Of a stretch of DNA of 64,000 nt, positions 40,621 to 50,524 are shown one piece after another; position 1 is the stretch's first letter, and every line of letters starts with the position of its first letter. The notes beneath the pieces were generated by a model. That model searched no databases. It was given only the letters and a program-made list of their open reading frames with translations, and was not told where the DNA came from. The stretch lies in assembly GCA_038148895.1 (NCBI GenBank), contig JBBVGQ010000001.1. One strand, given 5' to 3'. The position numbers were made by a program, and so were the translations under genes. The stretch comes from Tamlana sp038148895. Its GTDB lineage: Bacteria; Bacteroidota; Bacteroidia; Flavobacteriales; Flavobacteriaceae.

Positions 40621-43203
40621 TTAAGCCGAGTTTCTGCTCGCGTTGATATTACCAAATAATGAGCGGGTAACTATTTTCTCGAAAATTTGCTTTTCTTCAT
40701 TATCAATGCCCGCTTTTTCAAAATCTTGAATCTTTTTAAGCGCATATTGTTGAATGGTAAGCAAAGGCAAAACTATGGATTCCCGAACTTCGATGGAGGC
40801 TTTTCCAGAAGGTTCGTTTTCCATTAATTCTTTGTAGCCAGTTAGTTTCAGCAACAGTTCTTTGGTCGTTAAATACTCATTGTAAATTATGTTCCAGAAA
40901 TCACCAAATTCATCATCTTTGGCCATATACTTGGTCAAATCAAAAAATGATTTCGTTAAGGACATCATACTATTTTCCAATAGCGTTTTGAAGAATTTCG
41001 AGTTATTATAAAGCTGCTCCACTTTATAAAATTCCCCTCTATCTTCATATTGCTTCAATGCCGTGCCCACACCAAAGAAACCAGGAACATTCTGTTTTAA
41101 TTGACTCCATGAACCCACAAACGGAATAGCTCTTAAATCAGAAAAAATAAGCTTGTCTGAAGTGCCCCGTTTTGAAGGTCTACTTCCAATATTGGTTTTG
41201 GCATAGTATTTAAGCGTACTCATGCGTTCCAAATAATGAATAAACATTGGGTGACTCTTAAAATCTTTATAGGTTTGATAACTGGTTTCTGCCAAATCGT
41301 TCATAACGAATCGGTCTTCGTCAGACATTTTATTCTTTTCCCTTAGTCTATTCATGATACCGGAACTTATCAACTGCTCCAAGTTGTATTGAGCAGAATC
41401 TCTGGTTCCAAAATTAGAACTAATGGTTTGACCTTGAATGGTAAGTTGTACTTCTTTGTCTTCAATGGTTGGACCCAAGGACGCATAAAACTGATGGGTT
41501 TTACCACCACCACGTGCTGGTGGTCCACCACGACCATCAAAAAATATGGCGGTTATATCATATTTTCTAGACATTTCGGTAAGCAGTTCCTTGGCCTTGT
41601 AAATACCCCAGTTGGCCATTAAATACCCTCCATCTTTTGTACCGTCAGAGAAACCTAACATGATGGTTTGTTTCATGTCCCTTGACTTTAAATGTTCCAT
41701 ATATTCTGGGTTGGTATATAACTGCTCCATAACACTTGGGGCATTTTCTAAGTCGGTAATGGTTTCAAATAACGGAACCACATCAACAGTCAATTCGTCT
41801 TTAAACGCCACAATTTTTAGCATGGCAAACAATTGCATCATATTTAAAGCTGTTTGGTTGTTGCTAATAATATATCTATTGGCACCGCGCTCACCATTGC
41901 TTTCTTGTATTTCTTTAATAACAGAAATGGTTTTTAATGTGTTGTACACCATTTCGTCTTCAAAAACATCTAGATTTTTAATGGTATCATTAGCTTTCGA
42001 TAAGATTTCAATCTGTTCTTTTTCAGATAAATCATGATAGTTGTCTGGGAAAGAAGAGGTGCCAGTTTTGATTAAATGGTCTATTACGGTAGTAAAAACG
42101 GAATGATGTATTCGACTGTCCTGTCTTATATCCAAAGTGGCAAAACTGTAACCAAATAAATGTATTCTGTTTATTAAGTTGTTGATTTCGTTAACGTACA
42201 ACGATTGGTGCTCCTCAATAATCAAGTCCCTGATGCTTAGCAGCTCTTTAATAAGCTCTTTTGAGCTTATGGTATTTTTAGTGTTAAGGTTAATACTGTA
42301 GTTGTAAAACAAAGTTTCTAGTTTAACAATGCGATCTTCTACACCTCTAAAAGTTAGTTTTCTCCTCAGTTTTTTAAGGTCTTCGTAATATTTTTTAAGT
42401 ATTGATTGCTTTAGTTTTTGGGCAACCTTTAAAGTGGTGTCTGGTTTTACGAAGGGATTTCCATCTCTATCACCTCCCGGCCAAAAACCAATGTTTATAA
42501 TTTCATTGTGCTTTTTCCCATCGGTATAAATATTTTGCTGTATGTAGTTGTAGATTTCCCCAAAAGATTGGTAAAATACATTTTCCAGATACCAAATTAA
42601 ACTTATGGCTTCATCGTAAGGGGTTGGTTTTTTGTGTTTGAAAAAAGGCGTTTTCCCCAATTGGCCAAATAAATTATTAATTTCAGAAAGGTTGTTTTCT
42701 TTAATTGCTTCTGTTAAATCAGTAATAATCCCTAAAACAGAGCCAGGGTAAAACTGTGTAGGGTGAGCCGTTAACACGATACGAACCTTAAATTCTTCTA
42801 GATAATCTTTTAACTCTTCCAATTTATCATCAGAAATAGCCGATCCTTTGAGGTTTCGTAAGGTTCCTATGCCTTCCATATTGTTAACCACAGGGAAAGC
42901 GGCGTCTTCAATGGCGTCAAATAATACAACTTGTCTTTCTATATACTGAATAAATCTAAAAAGCAAGTTTATTTGGCTTTCTTTGGTTCTTCGTGCTTGG
43001 TATTTCTTAAAAAATGTATCGACAATAGTTGTAGGGTCATCACCTTGCTTAAATCCTTTTTCACAAGTTTCATGAAATAAAGGAAGTAAAACACCTGTTT
43101 TTGTAACAGCATCAAAGGGTAAGGTCATGAATATACTATTGTATATTTGGTATTTTGACAAAACGCTTTGTTTGAATCTTGTTAATTTTGGCTCTACAGA
43201 CAT
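40621..43203 (-). CDS. ppc: Phosphoenolpyruvate carboxylase
   Basis: 860-aa anaplerotic enzyme adding bicarbonate to PEP to make oxaloacetate. Catalytic motifs: VLTAHPTQFYPGSVLG near 139-154 (catalytic His), GFWPGGDRDGNPFV near 243-256, FDGRGGPPARGGG near 555-567 and RPSKRGTSDKLIFSDLRAIPFVGSWSQ near 685. The C-terminus reads ASRNSA instead of the RNTG ending of classical PEPC, a deviation at residues near the active site; the length is a little below the E. coli enzyme (883 aa). Transcribed alone. Confidence 0.95.
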   Translation of the reverse strand: MSVEPKLTRFKQSVLSKYQIYNSIFMTLPFDAVTKTGVLLPLFHETCEKGFKQGDDPTTIVDTFFKKYQARRTKESQINLLFRFIQYIERQVVLFDAIEDAAFPVVNNMEGIGTLRNLKGSAISDDKLEELKDYLEEFKVRIVLTAHPTQFYPGSVLGIITDLTEAIKENNLSEINNLFGQLGKTPFFKHKKPTPYDEAISLIWYLENVFYQSFGEIYNYIQQNIYTDGKKHNEIINIGFWPGGDRDGNPFVKPDTTLKVAQKLKQSILKKYYEDLKKLRRKLTFRGVEDRIVKLETLFYNYSINLNTKNTISSKELIKELLSIRDLIIEEHQSLYVNEINNLINRIHLFGYSFATLDIRQDSRIHHSVFTTVIDHLIKTGTSSFPDNYHDLSEKEQIEILSKANDTIKNLDVFEDEMVYNTLKTISVIKEIQESNGERGANRYIISNNQTALNMMQLFAMLKIVAFKDELTVDVVPLFETITDLENAPSVMEQLYTNPEYMEHLKSRDMKQTIMLGFSDGTKDGGYLMANWGIYKAKELLTEMSRKYDITAIFFDGRGGPPARGGGKTHQFYASLGPTIEDKEVQLTIQGQTISSNFGTRDSAQYNLEQLISSGIMNRLREKNKMSDEDRFVMNDLAETSYQTYKDFKSHPMFIHYLERMSTLKYYAKTNIGSRPSKRGTSDKLIFSDLRAIPFVGSWSQLKQNVPGFFGVGTALKQYEDRGEFYKVEQLYNNSKFFKTLLENSMMSLTKSFFDLTKYMAKDDEFGDFWNIIYNEYLTTKELLLKLTGYKELMENEPSGKASIEVRESIVLPLLTIQQYALKKIQDFEKAGIDNEEKQIFEKIVTRSLFGNINASRNSA

Positions 43204-43412
43204 ATAGTTTATTTCTATTTAAATGGACCATAAAAATACTAAAGCTAACATTAAACAACGAGGACTTGTTGAAGTTTTATCAAATTTTGCACTTTGTGGA
43301 ATTCTATTTAAGAATAATTAAAAAAAAAGACAGGTATAGCTTCATGTTTCTAATCGATTTTATTGAAAAATAATGGTTTTTTGGCGTTTAAATTAAACGA
43401 ATAGATTTTGGG

Positions 43413-43426
43413 ATGACATTTGTCAT
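43413..43426. promoter_or_regulatory. Palindrome upstream of the unknown gene at 43475
   Basis: ATGACA-TT-TGTCAT is a perfect 6-2-6 palindrome about 50 nt before the chosen ATG. A second inverted repeat, CGTTTAA-A-TTAAACG, lies at about 43385-43399. Both are candidate operators. Confidence 0.35.
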
Positions 43427-43474
43427 GTTTTGCCCATGCTTCACATTATACCTTTGCCGATTAAAACAAAAAGT

Positions 43475-45283
43475 ATGGCAAAGGCACACACATTTCATAT
43501 TCCCGTAATGGGCATTGGTTTTACGGTAGACACACCACTAAAAGTAGCCCAATACGGCATAGATTCTGTAATTTCTTTAGTTGATGACATTTTATTGGAA
43601 AAATTAAGGAAAATGTATAGCGACAAAAGAGGTTTGCCTTATGTTGAAATTGATGGAAAAGAAGAGGATTTTAGAGCAAAAAGAATTACGTCGTACCTAA
43701 ACCTGATGCACGATTTGGTGGATGAAAAATTCCAAGAATTAAAAGAAACGGCATCAAATTCCAACAAGATTTTGTTGTCCTATATAAGCATGTTGCCTAA
43801 TGCTTCTAAGCTTAAAAAAGACTTCAACAAGTTGATATCAATTGGGGGCAATGCTGCAGAAATAAAAATGTGGGCATCAAAAAATCTTGTAAAAGGAGCC
43901 ATTGATGTTAACATTATGACCAAGGTTGATAAAGAAAATTTTAGGGGTAACGAGAAGCTTTCGGATAAATACAACGATGCGCATGCAGCATTGCGAGGGT
44001 TTGCCAAGAGTAAATTAAATAGCTCTGTGGTGCTTTCGGCTGGCATGAACCCAAGGCTTTATGGATATATGGTAGAGTTTGACGATTTTTACCCAGATGA
44101 AAATGGCCAATTTAAAAAAGGCATTATTTTAAAAGTGAGCGATTATAGATCGGCCTTAATACAAGGTAGGTTTTTGGCTAAAAAAGGGTTGTGGGTTTCA
44201 GAATTCAGAATAGAGTCTGGGCTTAATTGTGGCGGACATGCATTTGCCACAGATGGCTATCTATTGGGGCCAGTACTTCAAGAATTCAAGCAAAATAGAA
44301 AAGCGTTGCACGATACTATATTTGGTGTTTTATGCCAAGAATTGGAAAGACAAAACCGAATAGTGCCCAAAGAAAAACTATCGTTTAAGGTGACGGCCCA
44401 AGGTGGTGTTGGAACCCATGAGGAGCACGAATTTTTAATCGAACATTATAGCTTAGATTCTGTAGGTTGGGGAAGCCCTTTTTTGCTTGTTCCGGAAGCC
44501 ACAACAGTAGATTCTGAAACACTTAAAAAACTCGCAATCGCCAATGAGAGTGATTTGTATTTAAGTGACATTTCACCGTTGGGGATACCCTTTAACAATT
44601 TAAAAGGCAATACAAAAGATGAAGAAAAACAGTCCTTAATCGATAAAGACCGGCCAGGTAGTTCGTGTCCAAAAAAGTTTGTGGCTTTAAATAAGGAATT
44701 CAAGGAAACAGGAATTTGTACAGCCTCACGCGAATATCAATATTTAAAAATAAAAGAGTTGGATACTCTCGGTCTATCCGAAAACCAATATCAAGAGCAT
44801 TACAATAAAATAATAGAGAAATCCTGTACTTGTGTAGGCTTGGGAACATCGGCGCTTTTGGCGTATAATTTAGATACTAAAACCGAAGGCAAAGGAGTAT
44901 CTGTTTGTCCAGGCCCCAATATGGCATATTTCTCCAAAGTAATGGGTTTGGGCAATATTACCGACCATATTTACGGGCGTGCCAATGTGATTGATAGAGC
45001 CGACAGACCTAACTTGTTCATAAAAGAGCTGCATATTTACATAGACTATCTGAATGAAAAAATAGCATCGTCCCAAAGCACTTTCAACTTAAAAGAGCAA
45101 AAATATTTAAACACTTTTGCCGAAAATCTCAAGGAAGGTGTAGCCTATTATGAAGGCGTATTTAAGGGTTTAAATGGTTCTTTTGCCACGGTTAAAGCAT
45201 TTGTTTTGGCAGAATTGGAAAAGGCAAATCAGGTTTTGAGTACTATTTTGTCAGATATTGAGCTTCAGCCAATAGAGGCTTAA
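43475..45283 (+). CDS. Unrecognised Cys-containing protein with nitronate-monooxygenase-like TIM-barrel features
   Basis: 602 aa from the ATG at 43475 (MAKAHTFHIPVMGIGFTVDTP); the frame can extend to 43430. I do not recognise a named family. Visible features: IPVMGIGFTVDTPLKVAQYGIDSVISLVDD resembles the first strand of FMN TIM barrels; ESGLNCGGHAFA (Cys252, GGH) resembles the GGH phosphate loop of nitronate monooxygenases; AQGGVGTHEEHEFL (from about 309) and SVGWGSPFLLVPEA (329-342) resemble their later strands. The C-terminal third has Cys398, Cys415, Cys451, Cys453 and Cys478, which could hold an Fe-S cluster. It lies 220 nt upstream of nadA-nadB. It may be a flavo-iron-sulfur oxidoreductase; this is inference. 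Confidence 0.7.
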   Translation: MAKAHTFHIPVMGIGFTVDTPLKVAQYGIDSVISLVDDILLEKLRKMYSDKRGLPYVEIDGKEEDFRAKRITSYLNLMHDLVDEKFQELKETASNSNKILLSYISMLPNASKLKKDFNKLISIGGNAAEIKMWASKNLVKGAIDVNIMTKVDKENFRGNEKLSDKYNDAHAALRGFAKSKLNSSVVLSAGMNPRLYGYMVEFDDFYPDENGQFKKGIILKVSDYRSALIQGRFLAKKGLWVSEFRIESGLNCGGHAFATDGYLLGPVLQEFKQNRKALHDTIFGVLCQELERQNRIVPKEKLSFKVTAQGGVGTHEEHEFLIEHYSLDSVGWGSPFLLVPEATTVDSETLKKLAIANESDLYLSDISPLGIPFNNLKGNTKDEEKQSLIDKDRPGSSCPKKFVALNKEFKETGICTASREYQYLKIKELDTLGLSENQYQEHYNKIIEKSCTCVGLGTSALLAYNLDTKTEGKGVSVCPGPNMAYFSKVMGLGNITDHIYGRANVIDRADRPNLFIKELHIYIDYLNEKIASSQSTFNLKEQKYLNTFAENLKEGVAYYEGVFKGLNGSFATVKAFVLAELEKANQVLSTILSDIELQPIEA

Positions 45284-45295
45284 CTTACTTTTTTG

Positions 45296-45320
45296 AGAAA
45301 ACAACCTCTTTTTGTTTTCT
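45296..45320 (+). terminator. Weak hairpin after the unknown gene
   Basis: AGAAAACA and TGTTTTCT form an 8-bp stem around a T-rich loop, 13 nt after the stop; there is no T run after it. Confidence 0.35.
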
Positions 45321-45503
45321 GAAATATAAAACCTTTTGATTAGCAATTATTTAAAAATTTTGTAAAATCGTTGCAGGTATTTTATTGGAAAATATTTTTT
45401 ATCGGAATCACAATTCATTAAAAATATTAATTAGGATATTTGCATTGAAGCATTTAGTTTGGCTAAACCAATCTAGTTTTATAATCATGCTTTTGCAATT
45501 AAA

Positions 45504-46430
45504 ATGGATTTAGTAAAAGAAATAAAGCGGTTAAAAAAGGAGAAAAATGCAGTTATTTTAGCGCACTATTATCAGGTGGGCGAAATACAGGATATAGCTG
45601 ATTATGTGGGAGATAGTTTAGGTCTTTCGCAAAAAGCAGCGGAGACAGATGCTGATATTATTGTATTTGCAGGAGTGCATTTTATGGCCGAAACTGCAAA
45701 AATTTTAAACCCGAGCAAAACAGTTGTTCTGCCTGATTTAAAAGCGGGTTGTTCGTTGGCTGATTCTTGTCCGCCAGATGCCTTTGAAAAGTTCACCAAG
45801 GCACACCCAGACCATGTGGTGATTACTTATGTAAATTGTTCGGCTGAAATCAAGGCATTAAGCGATATTGTTTGCACGTCCTCAAATGCATTGAAAATTG
45901 TGAATTCTGTTCCAAAGGATACACCAATTATTTTTGCGCCCGATAAAAATCTTGGACGATATATCATCAATGAAACTGGAAGGGATATGTTGTTGTGGGA
46001 CGGAAGCTGCATTGTTCATGAAGCGTTTTCGATGGATAAATTGATTGCATTGCACAAAAAATATCCTGATTATAAAATTATAGCGCATCCAGAATCCGAA
46101 ACACATATTCTTAATACAGCCACCTATATTGGGTCTACTTCCGGAATGATTAATTATGTAAAGGAGCATCAAGACCAAAAATTTATTGTGGCTACTGAGG
46201 CGGGTATTTTACATAAAATGCAACAAGAAATGCCCAATACAGAATTAGTGCCGGCACCAGCAAAAGAGGATAATACTTGCGCTTGTAGTGAGTGCCATTT
46301 CATGAAAATGAACACCCTTCAAAAATTATACGATTGTTTGCTAAATGAGTCACCACAAATAGATGTTGACCCTTCCATAATAGACCGTGCTTTATTGCCC
46401 ATTGAACGCATGCTAGAGCTGTCAAAATAA
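45504..46430 (+). CDS. nadA: Quinolinate synthase
   Basis: 308-aa 4Fe-4S enzyme that condenses iminoaspartate with dihydroxyacetone phosphate to quinolinate in NAD synthesis. VILAHYYQVGEIQDIADYVGDSLGL is the signature start. Candidate cluster cysteines are in LKAGCSLADSCPP, VTYVNCSAEIKA, and CACSECHFMKMNTL near the end. ATEAGILHKM and STSGMINYV are typical. It lies 5 nt before nadB, whose product supplies its substrate. Confidence 0.96.
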   Translation: MDLVKEIKRLKKEKNAVILAHYYQVGEIQDIADYVGDSLGLSQKAAETDADIIVFAGVHFMAETAKILNPSKTVVLPDLKAGCSLADSCPPDAFEKFTKAHPDHVVITYVNCSAEIKALSDIVCTSSNALKIVNSVPKDTPIIFAPDKNLGRYIINETGRDMLLWDGSCIVHEAFSMDKLIALHKKYPDYKIIAHPESETHILNTATYIGSTSGMINYVKEHQDQKFIVATEAGILHKMQQEMPNTELVPAPAKEDNTCACSECHFMKMNTLQKLYDCLLNESPQIDVDPSIIDRALLPIERMLELSK

Positions 46431-46435
46431 ACAAT

Positions 46436-48001
46436 ATGACGGCAGATTATTTAGTCATTGGTTCAGGAGTTGCAGGTTTAACCTTTTCAGTAAAAATAGC
46501 GGAAAAATTTCCCAAGCGTAATATTGTAATTGTTACAAAAGCTAGCGAAGACGAATCCAATACTAAATATGCCCAAGGCGGAGTTGCGATTGTTTTGAAC
46601 AAAGAGGAAGATTCGTTTAAAAAACATATTGAAGACACCCTAATCGCCGGAGATGGCCTTTGTGATAAGGACGTTGTTGAGATGGTGGTTGAGGAAGGTC
46701 CACAACGGCTAGAAGAGCTTTTGCTTTGGGGGGCAAACTTTGATGTGAACGATGCCGGTAAATTCGATTTGGGGAAAGAAGGAGGACATTCAGAATACCG
46801 CATTGTACACCATAAAGATATTACGGGTTACGAAATAGAAAGAGCTTTACTAGGTAGGGCGCATCAATTGAAAAATATTTCAATTTTACCCCATCATTTT
46901 GCTATCGATTTAGTGACCAATCACCATATTAAAAATGCATCTTTCGAAAAATTGACCTGTTATGGTGCTTATGTACTGGATCAAAAATCAGGACAAATTT
47001 TTACAATTAAAGCTAACAGCACCTTACTTGCTTCTGGCGGAATAGGTTGTGTTTATGGGCATACCACAAATCCTGTTATTGCAACAGGCGATGGCATCGC
47101 TATGGCCTATAGAGCTAAAGCGCGTATAAAGGATATGGAGTTTGTTCAGTTTCATCCAACGGCGCTTTATGAAGCAAAGGGAGAGTCGTCTTTTTTAATT
47201 TCAGAAGCGGTTCGAGGTTTCGGGGCTTATCTTCGGAATAGAAAGGGATATAGGTTTATGCCCGATTACGATGAGCGTGCCGAACTGGCATCCAGAGATA
47301 TTGTTTCGCAAAGTATTGACAGCGAGCTAAAAAAATCTGGAGATGCCCATGTTTATTTGGACTGTACCCATTTGGATTTGGACGCTTTTAAAAATCACTT
47401 CCCAAATATTTACAACAAATGTTTAGAGCATCATATTGACATTAAAAAAGATTGGATTCCTGTAATTCCGGCATCCCATTACTTGTGCGGAGGCATTCAA
47501 GTTGATAAAGATGGAAAAACAACAATCAGTAATTTGTTCGCTTGTGGTGAGTGTTCCAGAACTGGTTTGCATGGGGCCAACAGACTGGCATCAAATTCGC
47601 TTTTGGAAGCTTTGGTTTATGCGCACAATATTTTTAGATATCACGCTGAGCTTGATTATGAAAATATCGTCGTTAGTATTCCCGATTGGAACGATGAGGG
47701 CACAACTATACCAGAAGAACATGTTCTGATTCAGCATAATTTAAAACAATTACAGGCCCTAATGCGTGATTATGTTGGGATTGTTAGAAGCAATAAACGT
47801 TTAAAACGTGCTATTAAGCACTTGGATTTGATTTATACTGAAGTTGAAGATTTGTATAGGGAATCTAAAATTACAACCTCGCTTTGTGAATTGCGAAACA
47901 TGATTAACGTCTCCCATCTAATTATAAGTCAATCTTTAGACAGAACTGAAAATAAGGGAGGCTACTTTAATATTGATAACGTCAAGAAAAAAGCTGATTA
48001 A
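46436..48001 (+). CDS. nadB: L-aspartate oxidase
   Basis: 521-aa FAD enzyme oxidising L-aspartate to iminoaspartate, the step before NadA. The FAD dinucleotide motif is DYLVIGSGVAGLTFSVKIA (residues 3-21); KYAQGGVAIVL, DMEFVQFHPTALYE and SHYLCGGIQVDKDG, followed by CGECSRTGLHGANRLASNSLLEALVYA, are the family blocks. The C-terminal helical domain is present. Its stop codon overlaps that of the convergent histidine kinase gene (47998-48001). Confidence 0.97.
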   Translation: MTADYLVIGSGVAGLTFSVKIAEKFPKRNIVIVTKASEDESNTKYAQGGVAIVLNKEEDSFKKHIEDTLIAGDGLCDKDVVEMVVEEGPQRLEELLLWGANFDVNDAGKFDLGKEGGHSEYRIVHHKDITGYEIERALLGRAHQLKNISILPHHFAIDLVTNHHIKNASFEKLTCYGAYVLDQKSGQIFTIKANSTLLASGGIGCVYGHTTNPVIATGDGIAMAYRAKARIKDMEFVQFHPTALYEAKGESSFLISEAVRGFGAYLRNRKGYRFMPDYDERAELASRDIVSQSIDSELKKSGDAHVYLDCTHLDLDAFKNHFPNIYNKCLEHHIDIKKDWIPVIPASHYLCGGIQVDKDGKTTISNLFACGECSRTGLHGANRLASNSLLEALVYAHNIFRYHAELDYENIVVSIPDWNDEGTTIPEEHVLIQHNLKQLQALMRDYVGIVRSNKRLKRAIKHLDLIYTEVEDLYRESKITTSLCELRNMINVSHLIISQSLDRTENKGGYFNIDNVKKKAD

Positions 48002-50376
48002 GCTATTCTTAAATTTCCTAAGTTATTGTCTTCCTCTTCATTTCGAATAAAATTAAATGCATAAATTTTTTCGAATAGTAAGTCTTTATTGATTGGCTTG
48101 GTCATGTAATCATTCATACCCAAAGCCAAAACCCGTTTTTTAGTTTCTTGCATGGCATCTGCTGTTACGGCTATAATTGGTATGTTGTTCGCAACATTTC
48201 CTAAATTACCGCTTCTTATGATTTCAGTGGCCTCATAGCCATCCATTACGGGCATTTGCAAATCCATCAACACCAAATCGTAAACATCTTTTTTCAAGGC
48301 ATCTAGGGCTTCTTGGCCGTTATTTGCAATAGCAAACGTGATGTTTGGCGAACCGCTTAAAATTTTACGCATCACCATCTGGTTCATTTTATTGTCTTCA
48401 ACCACAAGGATGTGAAGGTTCGTATCATTATTATTTTCTTTGGAAACTGTTTCGACTTGAACTAGACTTTTTAGGTTTAAATCAATAAAAACTGTAGTAC
48501 CTTTATTGGGCTCGCTATCTATTTTTATAGTGCCTTTAAATAGTTCAACAATATGTTTTACAATAGTTAAACCTAAACCAATACCGCCAAACTGTCTTTT
48601 ATGGTTTAGTTTCATTTGGTTGAAACTATCGAAAACATTGTCTTTGGCCTCTGGGTCTATGCCTATACCTGTATCTGAAATTTCGAAAGAAAAGCGACAC
48701 ATATCGTGAGGTTGTTTTAAGCATGTTAGCTTAAAATAAATACTTCCTTTTTCAGTAAATTTTACCGCGTTGCTTAAAACATTATTGATGATTTGAACAA
48801 AACGGTCCGGATCAGCATAAACACTTGAAGGTATTTCAGAATCCATTTCAAAGGTGTAATCAAGTCCTTTTTTAATAGCTTCAGTCTTCCAACTATTACT
48901 GATTTGATTTAATTTGATGGAAGGGTTGAATTGAGCAGATCTCAGTTCAAGCTGGTTGTTCTCAATTTTTTCAAAGTCAATAATATCGTTAACATTACTC
49001 AGCAAACTCAACGATGCGTTTTTGATGATTTCGTAAGGCTTTCTGCTCTTGTTATTGGTTAAAGTTTCAAGCTCATTTTCAGCAATTCCCATAATGGTAT
49101 TGATGGGTGTTCGCAATTCATGGCTCATATTGGACATGAAATAGGTTTTTAACTGACTTATTTCTTCAGATTTTTTTAAGGCTTCCTCTTGCGATTTTTC
49201 CTTTTCCAATCTCAATTTTCTAATCAGGTTTGTCATGGATAGCGATAGGAAAATCACCTCAAAACCCGATCCAAATTTGGCACTGTTAAGTGTCAAGAAA
49301 TTGTTGGGCAATAAGCTTAAGTTGTTCATTACAAAACCTAAAAGCCCGATAACCAAGAATAATATTCCGAAGGAGAAATACGGGTCAATTTTAATACGTT
49401 TAAAACGCATAGTGAAAATGGTTGCCAAAATGAGCAACAGGCTAAAAAGACCATTTACATTACTTATTGGGTAAGCAATTTCTAATGTTTTTGCATTGAT
49501 AAAAAGCATTAAAAACATAAACCCTATAATTCCGTAGGCCACTTTGAAACCTTTAGCGAACCCTTTTAGTTGGTCATTTATATTTAGGAATTGTTCGCAA
49601 TATTTTAAAAGAAAGATATTTGATAGTAACGCTGTAATTAAAACGGCCCTACTGTTTAAGTATCCGCCTTCAGGAAAGATATATTCATGAATAAACCCAT
49701 CAAGAGCAGCCTGCATAAATGCAATTGAAAACACATAAAGGCTATAGTATAAAAAAGATTTTTCTTTTAAACTTGAATAGAAAAACAGGTAAATAATTCC
49801 TGCCAAAAAGAGCAAACCGTAAAAAAGGCCAAGAAATAATTGTTGTTTGTAATTGGCCATTAAAAAGCCAGTCTCAGAGTAAAGTTGCAATGGCAAATTG
49901 ATGGTTTCCCCATCACTTTTTAAATGTAAATACATTTGTTGAGGCTCATGAGGGGGCAACGTTAATTTGAAAATGGTCGACCTATGTTTAACCTGCTTAT
50001 TGTAAAATGGAATCTCATCGCCACTTTTAAAATGCTGAATGCCACTTTTACTAATTTGAAACATGTTGGCAGCATCAGTTATCGGTCTTGCCGTTTCTAA
50101 ATAGTAAGTTTGAGGCGTATCACTGCTATTAATGAGTTTAAACCTTACCCAATAATTGTCTGACGTAAAGCCAACACTGTGGTTTCCTGATTCTAAGGTT
50201 TGATAGTCTAGCTGTGCGTTTTGGGTAATTTCTGAAATGCTGAGGTCTAATTTTCCAACATTCGTAAATTCCGCAAATTCGAATAGTTCTCCTTCGTTTT
50301 TAAGGACGTCAAAAGTCTGATTTTGACAGAATAGGTTTAACCCTACTAAGTAGGTAAGTAGTAAAATTTGTTTCAT
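47998..50376 (-). CDS. 7TM-DISM hybrid sensor histidine kinase / response regulator
   Basis: 792 aa from the ATG at 50376 (MKQILLLTYLVGLNLFCQ signal peptide). Order: a periplasmic 7TMR-DISMED2 sensor domain (about 20-165, with YYLETARPITDAANMF), seven membrane helices (about 180-385), a coiled coil, a HisKA domain with phosphoacceptor His419 in MSNMSHELRTP, a HATPase with NVLSNAVKFTEKG, DTGIGI and GGIGLGLTIVKHIVEL, and a C-terminal receiver domain with Asp705 in VLMDLQMPVMDG. The extracellular ligand may be a carbohydrate-like molecule. No DNA-binding output domain; the phosphorelay partner is unknown and not encoded nearby. Confidence 0.93.
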   Translation of the reverse strand: MKQILLLTYLVGLNLFCQNQTFDVLKNEGELFEFAEFTNVGKLDLSISEITQNAQLDYQTLESGNHSVGFTSDNYWVRFKLINSSDTPQTYYLETARPITDAANMFQISKSGIQHFKSGDEIPFYNKQVKHRSTIFKLTLPPHEPQQMYLHLKSDGETINLPLQLYSETGFLMANYKQQLFLGLFYGLLFLAGIIYLFFYSSLKEKSFLYYSLYVFSIAFMQAALDGFIHEYIFPEGGYLNSRAVLITALLSNIFLLKYCEQFLNINDQLKGFAKGFKVAYGIIGFMFLMLFINAKTLEIAYPISNVNGLFSLLLILATIFTMRFKRIKIDPYFSFGILFLVIGLLGFVMNNLSLLPNNFLTLNSAKFGSGFEVIFLSLSMTNLIRKLRLEKEKSQEEALKKSEEISQLKTYFMSNMSHELRTPINTIMGIAENELETLTNNKSRKPYEIIKNASLSLLSNVNDIIDFEKIENNQLELRSAQFNPSIKLNQISNSWKTEAIKKGLDYTFEMDSEIPSSVYADPDRFVQIINNVLSNAVKFTEKGSIYFKLTCLKQPHDMCRFSFEISDTGIGIDPEAKDNVFDSFNQMKLNHKRQFGGIGLGLTIVKHIVELFKGTIKIDSEPNKGTTVFIDLNLKSLVQVETVSKENNNDTNLHILVVEDNKMNQMVMRKILSGSPNITFAIANNGQEALDALKKDVYDLVLMDLQMPVMDGYEATEIIRSGNLGNVANNIPIIAVTADAMQETKKRVLALGMNDYMTKPINKDLLFEKIYAFNFIRNEEEDNNLGNLRIA

Positions 50377-50486
50377 GTTTGGGGCATTTAACAGTTCCAA
50401 ACATATTGTTTATTTTCTACGGATTGTTGTTTTTCAGATGAAAACGGAATAATTTCGATGAAATGATGGTTTTTTACTAAAAAAGT

Positions 50487-50513
50487 AAAGGGCGAACACA
50501 ACGTTCGCCCTTT
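50487..50513 (-). terminator. Terminator of the ssb gene
   Basis: AAAGGGCGAAC and GTTCGCCCTTT form an 11-bp stem with a 5-nt loop, followed on the minus strand by a T-rich tract. Confidence 0.8.
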
Positions 50514-50524
50514 AAAAATAAGAT

